Source of the DNA: Cyanobacteria bacterium M_surface_10_m1_298
GTDB lineage: Bacteria; Cyanobacteriota; Cyanobacteriia; PCC-6307; Cyanobiaceae
Reading direction: 5' to 3'
DNA length: 64,000 bases
Assembly: GCA_016882485.1 (NCBI GenBank)
Contig: VGPT01000003.1
Span: 1-64,000 of the forward strand
Below are positions 1-8,073 of the stretch, piece after piece; the first letter of the stretch is position 1; each line of letters starts with the position of its first letter. Below the pieces are notes generated by a model. That model made no database searches. It had not been told where the DNA came from and saw only the letters and a program-made list of their open reading frames with translations. A program made the position numbers and the translations under genes.

Positions 1-2
1 GT

Positions 3-779
3 TGTTTCGAGAACGACGACGTGATCCATGTGAGCGGCTCGGTGGGGCCGGCTCGCGATGCCGAAGTGATCAATCTGGAGCTCGGCCTGGCGGATCTGAG
101 CCAGGTCGAAAAACGGCGCGAACGGCTGAAGAAACAGGTGCGCACTAGCAAGGAAGCGCAACTGGAAGATGCTGCACTCGAGCGCATTCAGGCCGAGCTG
201 GAGCAGGGTGGGGCCGCCCGCAGCGTGGAGCTGAGTGAGGAGGAGGCGGTTCTGGTGAAGCCTCTGGGGCTGCTGACGGCCAAGCCGATCATCTATGCGA
301 CCAATGTGAGCGAAGACGATCTCGCCAGCGGCAATGCCTACTGCGAGGAAGTGGCGGCTCTGGCCGAGAAGGAGGGTGCCGGCACGGTGCGGATTTCAGC
401 GCAGGTGGAAGCAGAACTGATCGAGCTCCCCGAAGACGATCGCGCTGAATTCCTCGCCGGTCTGGGTGTCGAGGAAGGCGGTCTGCAGAGCCTGATCCGA
501 GCCACCTACAGCTTGCTGGGCTTGCGCACCTATTTCACCACTGGCGAGAAGGAGACCCGTGCCTGGACGATCAAAGCCGGCATGACGGCTCCCCAGGCTG
601 CAGGGGTCATTCACACCGACTTTGAGCGCGGTTTCATTCGCGCCCAAACCATTGGCTACAAGCAACTGCTTGAGGCGGGTTCACTTGCTGAAGCCCGCAA
701 CAAGGGCTGGCTGCGAGCAGAAGGCAAGGAGTACATCGTCGAAGAAGGCGATGTGATGGAATTTCTGTTTAACGTCTGA
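3..779 (+). CDS. ychF: Redox-regulated ATPase YchF, C-terminal part (gene starts upstream of window)
   Basis: Frame is open from the window edge (CFENDDVIHVSGSVGPARDAEVINLELGLADLSQVEKR...); C-terminal TGS-type segment FTTGEKETRAWTIKAGMTAPQAAGVIHTDFERGFIRAQ...EGDVMEFLFNV. Confidence 0.95.
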   Translation, partial: CFENDDVIHVSGSVGPARDAEVINLELGLADLSQVEKRRERLKKQVRTSKEAQLEDAALERIQAELEQGGAARSVELSEEEAVLVKPLGLLTAKPIIYATNVSEDDLASGNAYCEEVAALAEKEGAGTVRISAQVEAELIELPEDDRAEFLAGLGVEEGGLQSLIRATYSLLGLRTYFTTGEKETRAWTIKAGMTAPQAAGVIHTDFERGFIRAQTIGYKQLLEAGSLAEARNKGWLRAEGKEYIVEEGDVMEFLFNV

Positions 780-783
780 TCGC

Positions 784-1428
784 TTAGGCCATCAGTTCTG
801 GGAAGAGCAGGGCTGCAAAGCATTTCTCGATGACAGTATCAATTTCACTGTGGGCGGGGAGTTCAACGCTCTCTGATCGGATCGAGTTGATTACCGTCAG
901 CACCTTTCGGATTGTCGAGAAAATGTGCTTGTTCAGGCTTTCATTGAGAAAGAATTGCTGAGGTTGCTGTAGGCGGGCCAGGGCGGTGACGAGCGATGCA
1001 TTGTTGGGGCCCATGGCAAGAACGCGTTTGGCGATGGCCGTGGCATTGGCCTGAATGATGACCGCCGACATGTCAGTGGTCTCATAGGTTCGATCAACGG
1101 GTGGGTAGAACAGCATCGACTCCGAGCCGTTCATGACCAGCTGTTTCCCCTGGGAGTGGAACGTGTGTGTGCCTTTGATGGGTACAAACAGAGAGACACG
1201 CTCCAGGCTGCTCATCGCATCTTGACGTTGCCGGTGTGATGAGGCGGACCCGGCGATGATAGTGACGTGGTTGGCAGATGCTGCTACCCATTCCGAGCGG
1301 TAGTGGTGACCTGGGAGGCAGGAAAATTCAGAAATGGGGGCCAGTTTGGAGAAGTCTCGGGCTTGTTCATCAATGTCGGTGTTGATGATGGCTTGATGGG
1401 CGTGAAAGGGAAGGTATCGGTAGTTCAC
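784..1428 (-). CDS. AraC-type ligand-binding/sensor domain protein lacking the C-terminal HTH
   Basis: 214 aa resembling the N-terminal AraC-binding-like domain of AraC regulators; ends FAALLFPELMA* about where the HTH would begin. Confidence 0.55.
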   Translation of the reverse strand: MNYRYLPFHAHQAIINTDIDEQARDFSKLAPISEFSCLPGHHYRSEWVAASANHVTIIAGSASSHRQRQDAMSSLERVSLFVPIKGTHTFHSQGKQLVMNGSESMLFYPPVDRTYETTDMSAVIIQANATAIAKRVLAMGPNNASLVTALARLQQPQQFFLNESLNKHIFSTIRKVLTVINSIRSESVELPAHSEIDTVIEKCFAALLFPELMA

Positions 1429-1432
1429 GGGG

Positions 1433-2311
1433 TCAAACGATGGTTAAGGTTGGAAACTGTTGCTTGGCACGCCGTAGGGCTGAGGAGATCTCGTCGCAGA
1501 GCTGTGCGGCGACCTCAGTATCGCAAGCTTCTTTGCGAATTGCGAGAGCCCACTCCCCTGTAAAACCAAGTTCAAGGTCCACTTTTTGCAGCTGTTGATG
1601 CAGGCTCAGGGGGATGACCTTGTCAAAACTGATGGCCTCTGTTTGTCTGGCTGATTGCTCCCAGTCACGCAAGAGATCTCGAGTGCTCATGGCGCGTGAG
1701 CCATTCCATAAGCCGTGCACTTGGAGATGCCTTTCAAAGCTTGGTAAGGCGCCCTCGGGCCAGCACTGAAGTAGATAGTGATGCAGCTGGTTGGGCTGCG
1801 TCAGCTTCATGCGCAAGGCTTCATGCTCTTGGTGCGCCATGGCACTGACCTGGAATTGGGCCAGGGCGATCACAGCGATGTCAGGGTCTTCGGCGCACAG
1901 CTCCCTTGAAGAGCTGCCAAAACGCGTGATGTAGGCATCGACCACCTTGTCTTTCAGAAGCTCGAGTGCTCGAGAAGGTCTTGCCTCTCCGCAGTAGCCG
2001 CTCTGCAGGTAAGGCAGCTGTTTGAGCTGCAATAGCTGACTGTCCCAAGGGTTGATTTCAGCGCGAATCTTCCTTTGCCCTCGTAATCGGGCCAGTTGAT
2101 GAACCGATCGCTCCAGCTCCAGCAGATAGGTGTTGCCTTCGGTGATCCAGTTGCGACCTTGCTTTTTAAGCTTGGTCCTGAAGGTGTGCGCGCAGTCTTT
2201 GGCTTGGCGTGAAATAGTTGGCTGTGACCGGTGGAGGATCTGAGCGGCACGCTCTCCACTACCCATCCAAACGAGAAGGTCGAGTGCCTCGAGTTGTTCA
2301 ATCGAGACCAA
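1433..2311 (-). CDS. LysR-like transcriptional regulator (divergent)
   Basis: N-terminal HTH-like segment IEQLEALDLLVWMGSGERAAQILHRSQPTISRQ; 292 aa overall, typical of LysR length. Confidence 0.6.
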   Translation of the reverse strand: MVSIEQLEALDLLVWMGSGERAAQILHRSQPTISRQAKDCAHTFRTKLKKQGRNWITEGNTYLLELERSVHQLARLRGQRKIRAEINPWDSQLLQLKQLPYLQSGYCGEARPSRALELLKDKVVDAYITRFGSSSRELCAEDPDIAVIALAQFQVSAMAHQEHEALRMKLTQPNQLHHYLLQCWPEGALPSFERHLQVHGLWNGSRAMSTRDLLRDWEQSARQTEAISFDKVIPLSLHQQLQKVDLELGFTGEWALAIRKEACDTEVAAQLCDEISSALRRAKQQFPTLTIV

Positions 2312-2431
2312 CTTGTCCTGCTACATCTGGAGCAAAGACTAGAGACTTCGCCGGTCTTCGGCTGGAGTGTTGCGCTTCGTTGGTTCGTTCGGCGGCTGCG
2401 GCGCGACCCTGGCGCTTAGTCTGGAGGGCTT

Positions 2432-2671
2432 GTGGCCCTCTGGGCGGTGAGCGAACAGCTGCAGCAGTTCCTGGCAAGGGTCCAGCGGGATTCGCGGCTG
2501 CGCCGGGCTGTTCAGAACGCCACAACCGCTGATGAAGTATCCCTGCTGGCACAACGCTTGGGCTATCGGGTGTCAGGCAGCGACCTGCTCCGTTTTTCGG
2601 GGCAGAGCAGTGCGGGAATCCGGGTCACCCGCGTCGACCATCCCGGTGAGTATCCAGGTCGTTATTACTGA
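2432..2671 (+). CDS. Nif11 domain-containing small protein
   Basis: SEQLQQFLARVQRDSRLRRAVQNATTADEVSLLAQRLGYRVSGSDLLRF matches the Nif11 pattern; start codon uncertain (GTG). Confidence 0.75.
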   Translation: MALWAVSEQLQQFLARVQRDSRLRRAVQNATTADEVSLLAQRLGYRVSGSDLLRFSGQSSAGIRVTRVDHPGEYPGRYY

Positions 2672-2690
2672 TTTCTCGGCCTGCTTGATG

Positions 2691-3125
2691 TTATGAATCC
2701 TCCAGGCGAGGCTTCTGTTGGCGGGCTTTTTTCACTTCACCGCGCTGTTTTTTGCTCTCCACCCTGCGTTGGCTTGAGGCCCGTGTGGGCTTGGTGGGTT
2801 GCCTCGGTTTCGGATCGGCTTGCAGCGCTGACCGCAGGAGCGCTGCCATCTTTTCAAGGGCAACCAGGCGGTTCCGGTATTGAGAGCGGTGTTCGCTGGC
2901 CGTGACTCGCACCAGGCTGGACCCATCACGCAGCCCCAACTTGAGGAGCAAACGTTCGCGTTGAGACGCGCTCAGGCTCTGTGAAGCCTCCAGATCCAGG
3001 CTGAGCTCCACCGCCGTTTCCAGCTTGTTCACGTTCTGCCCCCCCGGGCCGCTACTGCGGAGAAAGCTCCAACGCAGCTCCCCGGCAGGGATCAGCAACC
3101 GTCGGTTGACGACTAAATCGAACAT
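2691..3125 (-). CDS. arfB: Peptide chain release factor-like ribosome rescue protein (ArfB/YaeJ type)
   Basis: RSSGPGGQNVNKLETAVEL GGQ motif, short RF-1 domain only, basic C-terminal tail. Confidence 0.9.
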   Translation of the reverse strand: MFDLVVNRRLLIPAGELRWSFLRSSGPGGQNVNKLETAVELSLDLEASQSLSASQRERLLLKLGLRDGSSLVRVTASEHRSQYRNRLVALEKMAALLRSALQADPKPRQPTKPTRASSQRRVESKKQRGEVKKARQQKPRLEDS

Positions 3126-3154
3126 TTGGCCATGCTGATGCAGCCTCGGGGCGA

Positions 3155-3373
3155 TCAGCGCTGGGTGCCCATCACCATCGCCCTGATCCGCTGTGCCGGT
3201 CCGCTGAGTCGTAGGCGTTGCACGCTGTAGAACGCCACGCCGAAGGCCAAGGCTGCACGCACGCCGTACCAGCTCATGCTCCAGAGCAGGAAGCGTGCGA
3301 CCACCAGAAAGCCCAGTACCCAGGCCAGGCGCCAGAGTGCGCTGCGGGCGAACTGAGCTTGTGTGGGCGTCAT
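3155..3373 (-). CDS. Small membrane protein, unknown function
   Basis: 72 aa with hydrophobic stretch LWRLAWVLGFLVVARFLLW. Confidence 0.55.
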   Translation of the reverse strand: MTPTQAQFARSALWRLAWVLGFLVVARFLLWSMSWYGVRAALAFGVAFYSVQRLRLSGPAQRIRAMVMGTQR

Positions 3374-3378
3374 TCCCC

Positions 3379-3555
3379 TCAGGCCGCGCGCTGGGTGTCC
3401 TGCTCAGGCTTGTTGATGGATCTGCGCTTCAGGGGGACGACCCGCCGGCTGTGCCGTTGTTGATGCCGCCGGGTCTCTTCCACATACAGGGCCCAGCCCA
3501 GCGCGGCCGAGGCACCCAATACCGCGAGGGCGAGCAGGGTCCCAAAGCTCTCCAT
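3379..3555 (-). CDS. Small single-TM protein, unknown function
   Basis: MESFGTLLALAVLGASAALGWALYVEETRRHQQRH...; one N-terminal TM and basic tail; internal start chosen within the 3379..3642 ORF. Confidence 0.5.
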   Translation of the reverse strand: MESFGTLLALAVLGASAALGWALYVEETRRHQQRHSRRVVPLKRRSINKPEQDTQRAA

Positions 3556-3670
3556 GGGCCGGTCTCCAGCAGCGGTGGCGATCTCGTTGCTATTTAACGG
3601 CTCCTGAGTTGGTGTCAACGCTGACCGTTTGTCGCCAGCCATATCCAGCTGAACTGTTCAGCTGAACACC

Positions 3671-3826
3671 TCAGCTGGATTGTTGCCACTGCCGCTCCAG
3701 GGCCGCTCTGATCGACTCTGCGGAGCGGCGCTCCTGCCGAAAGGGTTGGGTGAGTCTCCAAAATTTGATCCCCGCTGCCAGGGCAAACACACACCAGGGC
3801 ACCAACAGCCAGAGTTGCGAGGTCAT
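3671..3826 (-). CDS. Small single-TM protein (51 aa), unknown function; not in supplied ORF track
   Basis: Manual translation: MTSQLWLLVPWCVFALAAGIKFWRLTQPFRQERRSAESIRAALERQWQQSS*; one TM then basic/amphipathic tail. Confidence 0.45.
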   Translation of the reverse strand: MTSQLWLLVPWCVFALAAGIKFWRLTQPFRQERRSAESIRAALERQWQQSS

Positions 3827-3907
3827 CGGAGGATCACGTCAGGCGCTGCGCCGGGTGGCATCGCCCACGATCATGCACGGTCTCAACGCTCACGGCTGCC
3901 TTCGGTG

Positions 3908-4018
3908 ATGGATGAAGAGTTGCGCTTTGTGCTGACGCTGCTGGTCTTGGCGATCGCCCCTGTGGCCTTGCTGTTTTGGGCCTGGATCCGTTTGTTGCCT
4001 CAACGGCGCCCCCACTGA
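3908..4018 (+). CDS. Small single-TM protein (36 aa), unknown function
   Basis: MDEELRFVLTLLVLAIAPVALLFWAWIRLLPQRRPH*; TM followed by basic end. Confidence 0.4.
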   Translation: MDEELRFVLTLLVLAIAPVALLFWAWIRLLPQRRPH

Positions 4019-4069
4019 GCCTCCAAAGCGCATGGGCTGCTTCAGAATGGCCTCAGCCTCCGCCCATCC

Positions 4070-4246
4070 ATGACGGCTCAGCCTGCCCCTGCCACCAACG
4101 GAGACGAGCGGCAACCCCACGATTTCGACACTCAGAAGGAGCTGCATCAGCAGATTCGCAACGACCCGGACTACGACGACTGGGAGTACGGAACCGAACC
4201 CTTGCCCCATGAGGCCTGGGTGGAGCGTGCCAGCGAACGCCGTTGA
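4070..4246 (+). CDS. Small soluble acidic protein (58 aa), unknown function; not in supplied ORF track
   Basis: Manual translation: MTAQPAPATNGDERQPHDFDTQKELHQQIRNDPDYDDWEYGTEPLPHEAWVERASERR*. Confidence 0.45.
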   Translation: MTAQPAPATNGDERQPHDFDTQKELHQQIRNDPDYDDWEYGTEPLPHEAWVERASERR

Positions 4247-5436
4247 ATCGGTCTGATTAGCAGCAGGCAGAGGCTGCAGAAGAGGGCGGTGAGCAGCCAC
4301 ACGCTCACCCCATGGCCATCCCCATCCAGCAGAACCCCAGCGAGGAGAGGGGCGGCAAAGGAGCTCAGGGCGAAGCACTGCGAGAACAGCGCCATGGCCA
4401 ACCCTCCGTGGCCTTGGGGGCTCAGTTCCACCACCGCTTCCGTGGCGGTGGGCAGAAAGGCTGCTTCGCCAAGAGCCACCAGCGTCAGCGCGATGGCAAC
4501 GAGGGCAACGCCCTGGGAGCTCAGGGCCGAGAGGGCCAGCAAGAGCGTGCCTCCGCTGAAGCTGAGCAGGCTGAGGGCGAGGCCGTGGGCCACAGGTCGC
4601 TTGGCCAGATGCTGGCCGACGGGCCACTGGATCAGCATCAGGAGACCCAGCTGCAGTCCGATCAGTAAGGCGCTGAGGCTTTCTGGCTGCGCTTCTCTCT
4701 GCAGGCCGCCGCGCACCAGATCCAAGGGCAAAGCGCTCTGCATCAGGGCTGGGATCGACGTAGCCACCACCGCCAACCCCAGCATCGGCAACAGATCCGG
4801 CAGCCAGCGCCGCAGGGGTATCGCTCCGAGACCGCTCTCTCGGCTGTTCACCGCTCTCGGCAAGGGCCGATGCAGCAGCAGGGCAGCCAACACTCCAATG
4901 GAGGCGATGTCGATCCAGTAGACCCCCCGCAAGATCCCCGCGGCCGCCAGCAGGGATCCGCAGAGTGTTCCGGCTGCCACGCCACAGGCATCGGCGCTGC
5001 GCACCAGGGCGTAGCCCCGGGCCGAAGGCAGTGGATCCGAGCAGAGTGGAACAGCTAGCTCCACCGCCGGCCAGTAGAGCCCACCCGCCAGGCCGAGGAA
5101 CAGCTGGCCAATGATGTAGCCCTGCAGCTCGTGGGCAGCCAGCAGGCAGCTGTCACCGATGCAGCCACTGAGGGCGGCCAGCAGCACAGGCACGCCACAG
5201 CTCCGGCCTTGATCCAGCAAGGCCCCGCTGACAAAGCGACCGATGGTCCCCGCCAGGGCGGCCAGAGCGAGGCCGAGACCCACGGCCGAGGCGCTGAAGT
5301 CCACCTGGTGAAAGACCATGGGGGTCAGGTAAAGAACACCCCCTGCCCCAAAGCTCGCCACCAAACGCACACTGGCCAGCTCCCGCAATGGCACGGGAAA
5401 CTGGTGCCACCAGGCCTCGATCCGTGGTTGTGCCAA
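4171..5436 (-). CDS. MFS transporter
   Basis: 421 aa with about 12 hydrophobic segments and MFS-like loops (GRFVSGALLDQGRSCG). Confidence 0.8.
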   Translation of the reverse strand: MAQPRIEAWWHQFPVPLRELASVRLVASFGAGGVLYLTPMVFHQVDFSASAVGLGLALAALAGTIGRFVSGALLDQGRSCGVPVLLAALSGCIGDSCLLAAHELQGYIIGQLFLGLAGGLYWPAVELAVPLCSDPLPSARGYALVRSADACGVAAGTLCGSLLAAAGILRGVYWIDIASIGVLAALLLHRPLPRAVNSRESGLGAIPLRRWLPDLLPMLGLAVVATSIPALMQSALPLDLVRGGLQREAQPESLSALLIGLQLGLLMLIQWPVGQHLAKRPVAHGLALSLLSFSGGTLLLALSALSSQGVALVAIALTLVALGEAAFLPTATEAVVELSPQGHGGLAMALFSQCFALSSFAAPLLAGVLLDGDGHGVSVWLLTALFCSLCLLLIRPIQRRSLARSTQASWGKGSVPYSQSS

Positions 5437-7109
5437 ACCGCTTGCGTCGCCGGGGAGCCGTTTTGGCCCGTCTGCTGCCCAGTCTGCTGGCCGGGCTGAT
5501 CGGTGTGGGATCGCTGCCCCTGGCCCCGCTGCAGGCGGCGGAGCAGTTGCAGATCCGCTTTGACGGTTTAGATCTCCCCCTGAACCTTCAGGAACTGGAG
5601 CGCTGGAGCGAGAACCCGGAGCGGGCCAGCGGTGAGCTCGCGAGCTGGTTGTCCCTGCTCGATCCAGCCAGTCAGCGGGAGTTGCGTCAGCTGTTGCAGG
5701 CCCCGTTGGTGCGGGAGCGCTCCTTCACGCAGCAACTGCTCCGCAGTTGGGCTGGCCGGCGGGTGGTCGAAGAGTTGGGGGTGTTGCTCAGCGCCGACAA
5801 CGGCAATGCGGGGCCGGTGCTGTTGAGCACGCTCAATGGCCTGCTGAAACAGCAGCAGCAGGTCACCACCCTGGATCTGCTGCGGGCGGTGCCGGCTGAA
5901 CGCCTGACCCTCAATCTCGATGGATTGCAGCGGTTGGCGAGCCGCTGGCGTCAGCAGTTGGATGAGCAGAAGCAGGCGCTGCTGGCGCTTCAGGGCTTAC
6001 CGCTCACGGCCCGCACTCCACTGCTTCCTCTCTCCGATGGCCTGTTGCTTGAGCAATCGGGCTCGCCAGCTGTGGATCGCGCCCCCGTTCCCCCGAGCGT
6101 GCGGCGGTTGCGGGTCGGTCACCGCCTTGAGCCACTGGATCTCGAGATCTGGCCCGTGCAGGGCTCCCACCCCTGGGTCTTGCTGATGCCGGGTCTGGGC
6201 GGCAGCACGTCGCAGTTGCGCTGGTTGGCCGAGGCCCTCCACCGACGCGGTTGGCCAGTGTTGCTGCTCGATCATCCCGGCAGCAATGAGCAGGCGGTGC
6301 GCGAGCTGCTGCAGGGCCGCCGTCTTCCCCCAGGAGCGGAGACCCTGCGCGGGCGGGTGCTTGATGTTCAGGCGGTGGTGGCCGCTGTGGACAACGGCTC
6401 CCTCCCTCGTTTGGGTGATCAGGTGGTGTTAATGGGGCACTCCCTCGGCGGCCTGACCGGTTTGTTGGCCGCGGGCTTGCGACCTGAACCTGGACTGGTG
6501 CGGCGCTGCAAGCGGGCCTTGGCGGATCTGCCCCTGATCAACCTCTCCCGCTTGCTGCAGTGCCAGCTGCCGGAGGTGCCTCTACCTCCGGTGCAACCCC
6601 TCGCGCAGCCTGTAGCGGCGCTTGTGAACTTCAACGGCTTCGGCAGCCTGCTCTGGCCGAATCGGGGTCTGCGGGGATTGGAGGCTCCCGCCTTGCTGGT
6701 GGGCGGCAGCCTCGATCTGATCACGCCTCCGGTCAGCGAACAGTTGCGCCTGTTTCTGCCGGAATCCAACCCCTCTAGCCGCTTGGTGCTTCTGGAGGGC
6801 GCCAGTCACTTCTCGCCGGTGCGCATCGCGAACCGAGATCAGCAGCCCCTGTTCAAGCTCGGCGACGATCTGGTGGGGGTGGATCCGGCTCGGGTTCAGG
6901 GGCTGATCCTCAGTCTCACCAGTGAGTTCCTGCTGGGACTGGTGCAGCCCGGAGGCCCCCGCGAGCTGCCTCCCCAGCGGCGACGCCTCGGTGGGGTGAC
7001 GGCCTATGTGCTTGATCGGCCCCAGGCTCGACAGTGGCAGCGGGAGATCTCCGCTAGAAGTTCACCCGTGGATCAAGAAGTGCCACCAGCAGATCCACCA
7101 GCACGCTGA
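5388..7109 (+). CDS. Alpha/beta hydrolase with N-terminal DUF1400-like region, secreted
   Basis: Signal-like N-terminus, lipase-type GHSLGG motif (LMGHSLGGLTGLLAAG); GTG starts near 5424-5430 are also possible. Confidence 0.8.
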   Translation: MARETGATRPRSVVVPNRLRRRGAVLARLLPSLLAGLIGVGSLPLAPLQAAEQLQIRFDGLDLPLNLQELERWSENPERASGELASWLSLLDPASQRELRQLLQAPLVRERSFTQQLLRSWAGRRVVEELGVLLSADNGNAGPVLLSTLNGLLKQQQQVTTLDLLRAVPAERLTLNLDGLQRLASRWRQQLDEQKQALLALQGLPLTARTPLLPLSDGLLLEQSGSPAVDRAPVPPSVRRLRVGHRLEPLDLEIWPVQGSHPWVLLMPGLGGSTSQLRWLAEALHRRGWPVLLLDHPGSNEQAVRELLQGRRLPPGAETLRGRVLDVQAVVAAVDNGSLPRLGDQVVLMGHSLGGLTGLLAAGLRPEPGLVRRCKRALADLPLINLSRLLQCQLPEVPLPPVQPLAQPVAALVNFNGFGSLLWPNRGLRGLEAPALLVGGSLDLITPPVSEQLRLFLPESNPSSRLVLLEGASHFSPVRIANRDQQPLFKLGDDLVGVDPARVQGLILSLTSEFLLGLVQPGGPRELPPQRRRLGGVTAYVLDRPQARQWQREISARSSPVDQEVPPADPPAR

Positions 7110-8073
7110 CCGCCACCACCAGGGCAGCCACCACCACCACAATGCCTTGCACGACCGGGTAATCCCGTTGGCTGATCGCTTCCTGCAGCCGGAAGGCGAT
7201 GCCCGGCCAGGAGTAGGTCACCTCAATCAAGAGTGCTCCTCCGATCAGGGAGGCGACCGTGATCCCGGCAATGGTCAGCACCGGTAACAGGGCATTCGGC
7301 AAGGCGTGGCGCAGCACCACCCGACGCTCCGAGAGACCACGGGATCGCGCCGCCTCGACGTAATCGGAATCGAGGGCGCGCCGCAGGTTGAGGCGCAGGG
7401 CGTTGGCGAAGATGCCGCTGAGCAGAAAGCCGAGGGTGCTGGCCGGCAGCACGAGATGCCGCACAGCGCCCCAGAACTGCGTACTGTCGCCGTTCCGCAG
7501 GCTGTCGAGGAGATAGAACCCGCTTCCCTCCGGAGGGATCAATGTGGCCGGGAAGCGCCCGCCCACGGGAAGCCAGCCAAGCCAGACCGCAAACACCAGT
7601 TGCACCAACATCGCGGCCCAGAACGGGGGCATGGCGTAGGTGCCGATCCCGAACAGACGCGCTGAGAGATCGAGTTTGCCCTCCGGCCTCGCGATGCCAC
7701 TGAAGCCCACCGCCAATCCCAGCCCAGCAGCCAGAAGCAGGGCCGTGAGGCCAAGCTCCAGGCTGGCGGGGAGGCTGCGGGCGATCACGGCGGACACCGG
7801 TTCCTGATTCGTCAGGGAGATCCCGAGTTGACCCTGCAGCAGGTCGCTGAGGTAGTGCCCGTACTGGGCCAGGAGGGATTGGTCCAGCCCGAGCTGTTGG
7901 CGCAAGGCATCCCGGGCAGCCTGGGGGGCCCGGGTCCCCAGCAGCGCATCGATCGGATCACCGGGTGCAACCCGCAACAGCAGAAACACCAGGCTGGCGA
8001 TCAGCCAGAGCATCACCGGTACCAGAGCCAGGCGACTGGCGATGTAGCCGATCAGATGGCGACGACGACTCAT
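7054..8073 (-). CDS. ABC transporter permease, dipeptide/oligopeptide type (DppB-like)
   Basis: LVFLLLRVAPGDPIDALLG...; EAARSRGLSERRVVLRHALPNALLPVLTI permease EAA motif. Confidence 0.88.
   Translation of the reverse strand: MSRRRHLIGYIASRLALVPVMLWLIASLVFLLLRVAPGDPIDALLGTRAPQAARDALRQQLGLDQSLLAQYGHYLSDLLQGQLGISLTNQEPVSAVIARSLPASLELGLTALLLAAGLGLAVGFSGIARPEGKLDLSARLFGIGTYAMPPFWAAMLVQLVFAVWLGWLPVGGRFPATLIPPEGSGFYLLDSLRNGDSTQFWGAVRHLVLPASTLGFLLSGIFANALRLNLRRALDSDYVEAARSRGLSERRVVLRHALPNALLPVLTIAGITVASLIGGALLIEVTYSWPGIAFRLQEAISQRDYPVVQGIVVVVAALVVAVSVLVDLLVALLDPRVNF

Noticed and set aside
2432-2671. Prochlorosin (lanthipeptide) precursor
   Set aside because: Nif11 leader-like but no Cys residues, no GG cleavage site and no LanM in the window.
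3952-3959. HIP1 (GCGATCGC) repeat enrichment
   Set aside because: Scattered copies (e.g. 3952, 27137, 36285) were seen but not at an evident high density; not counted, so no claim made.
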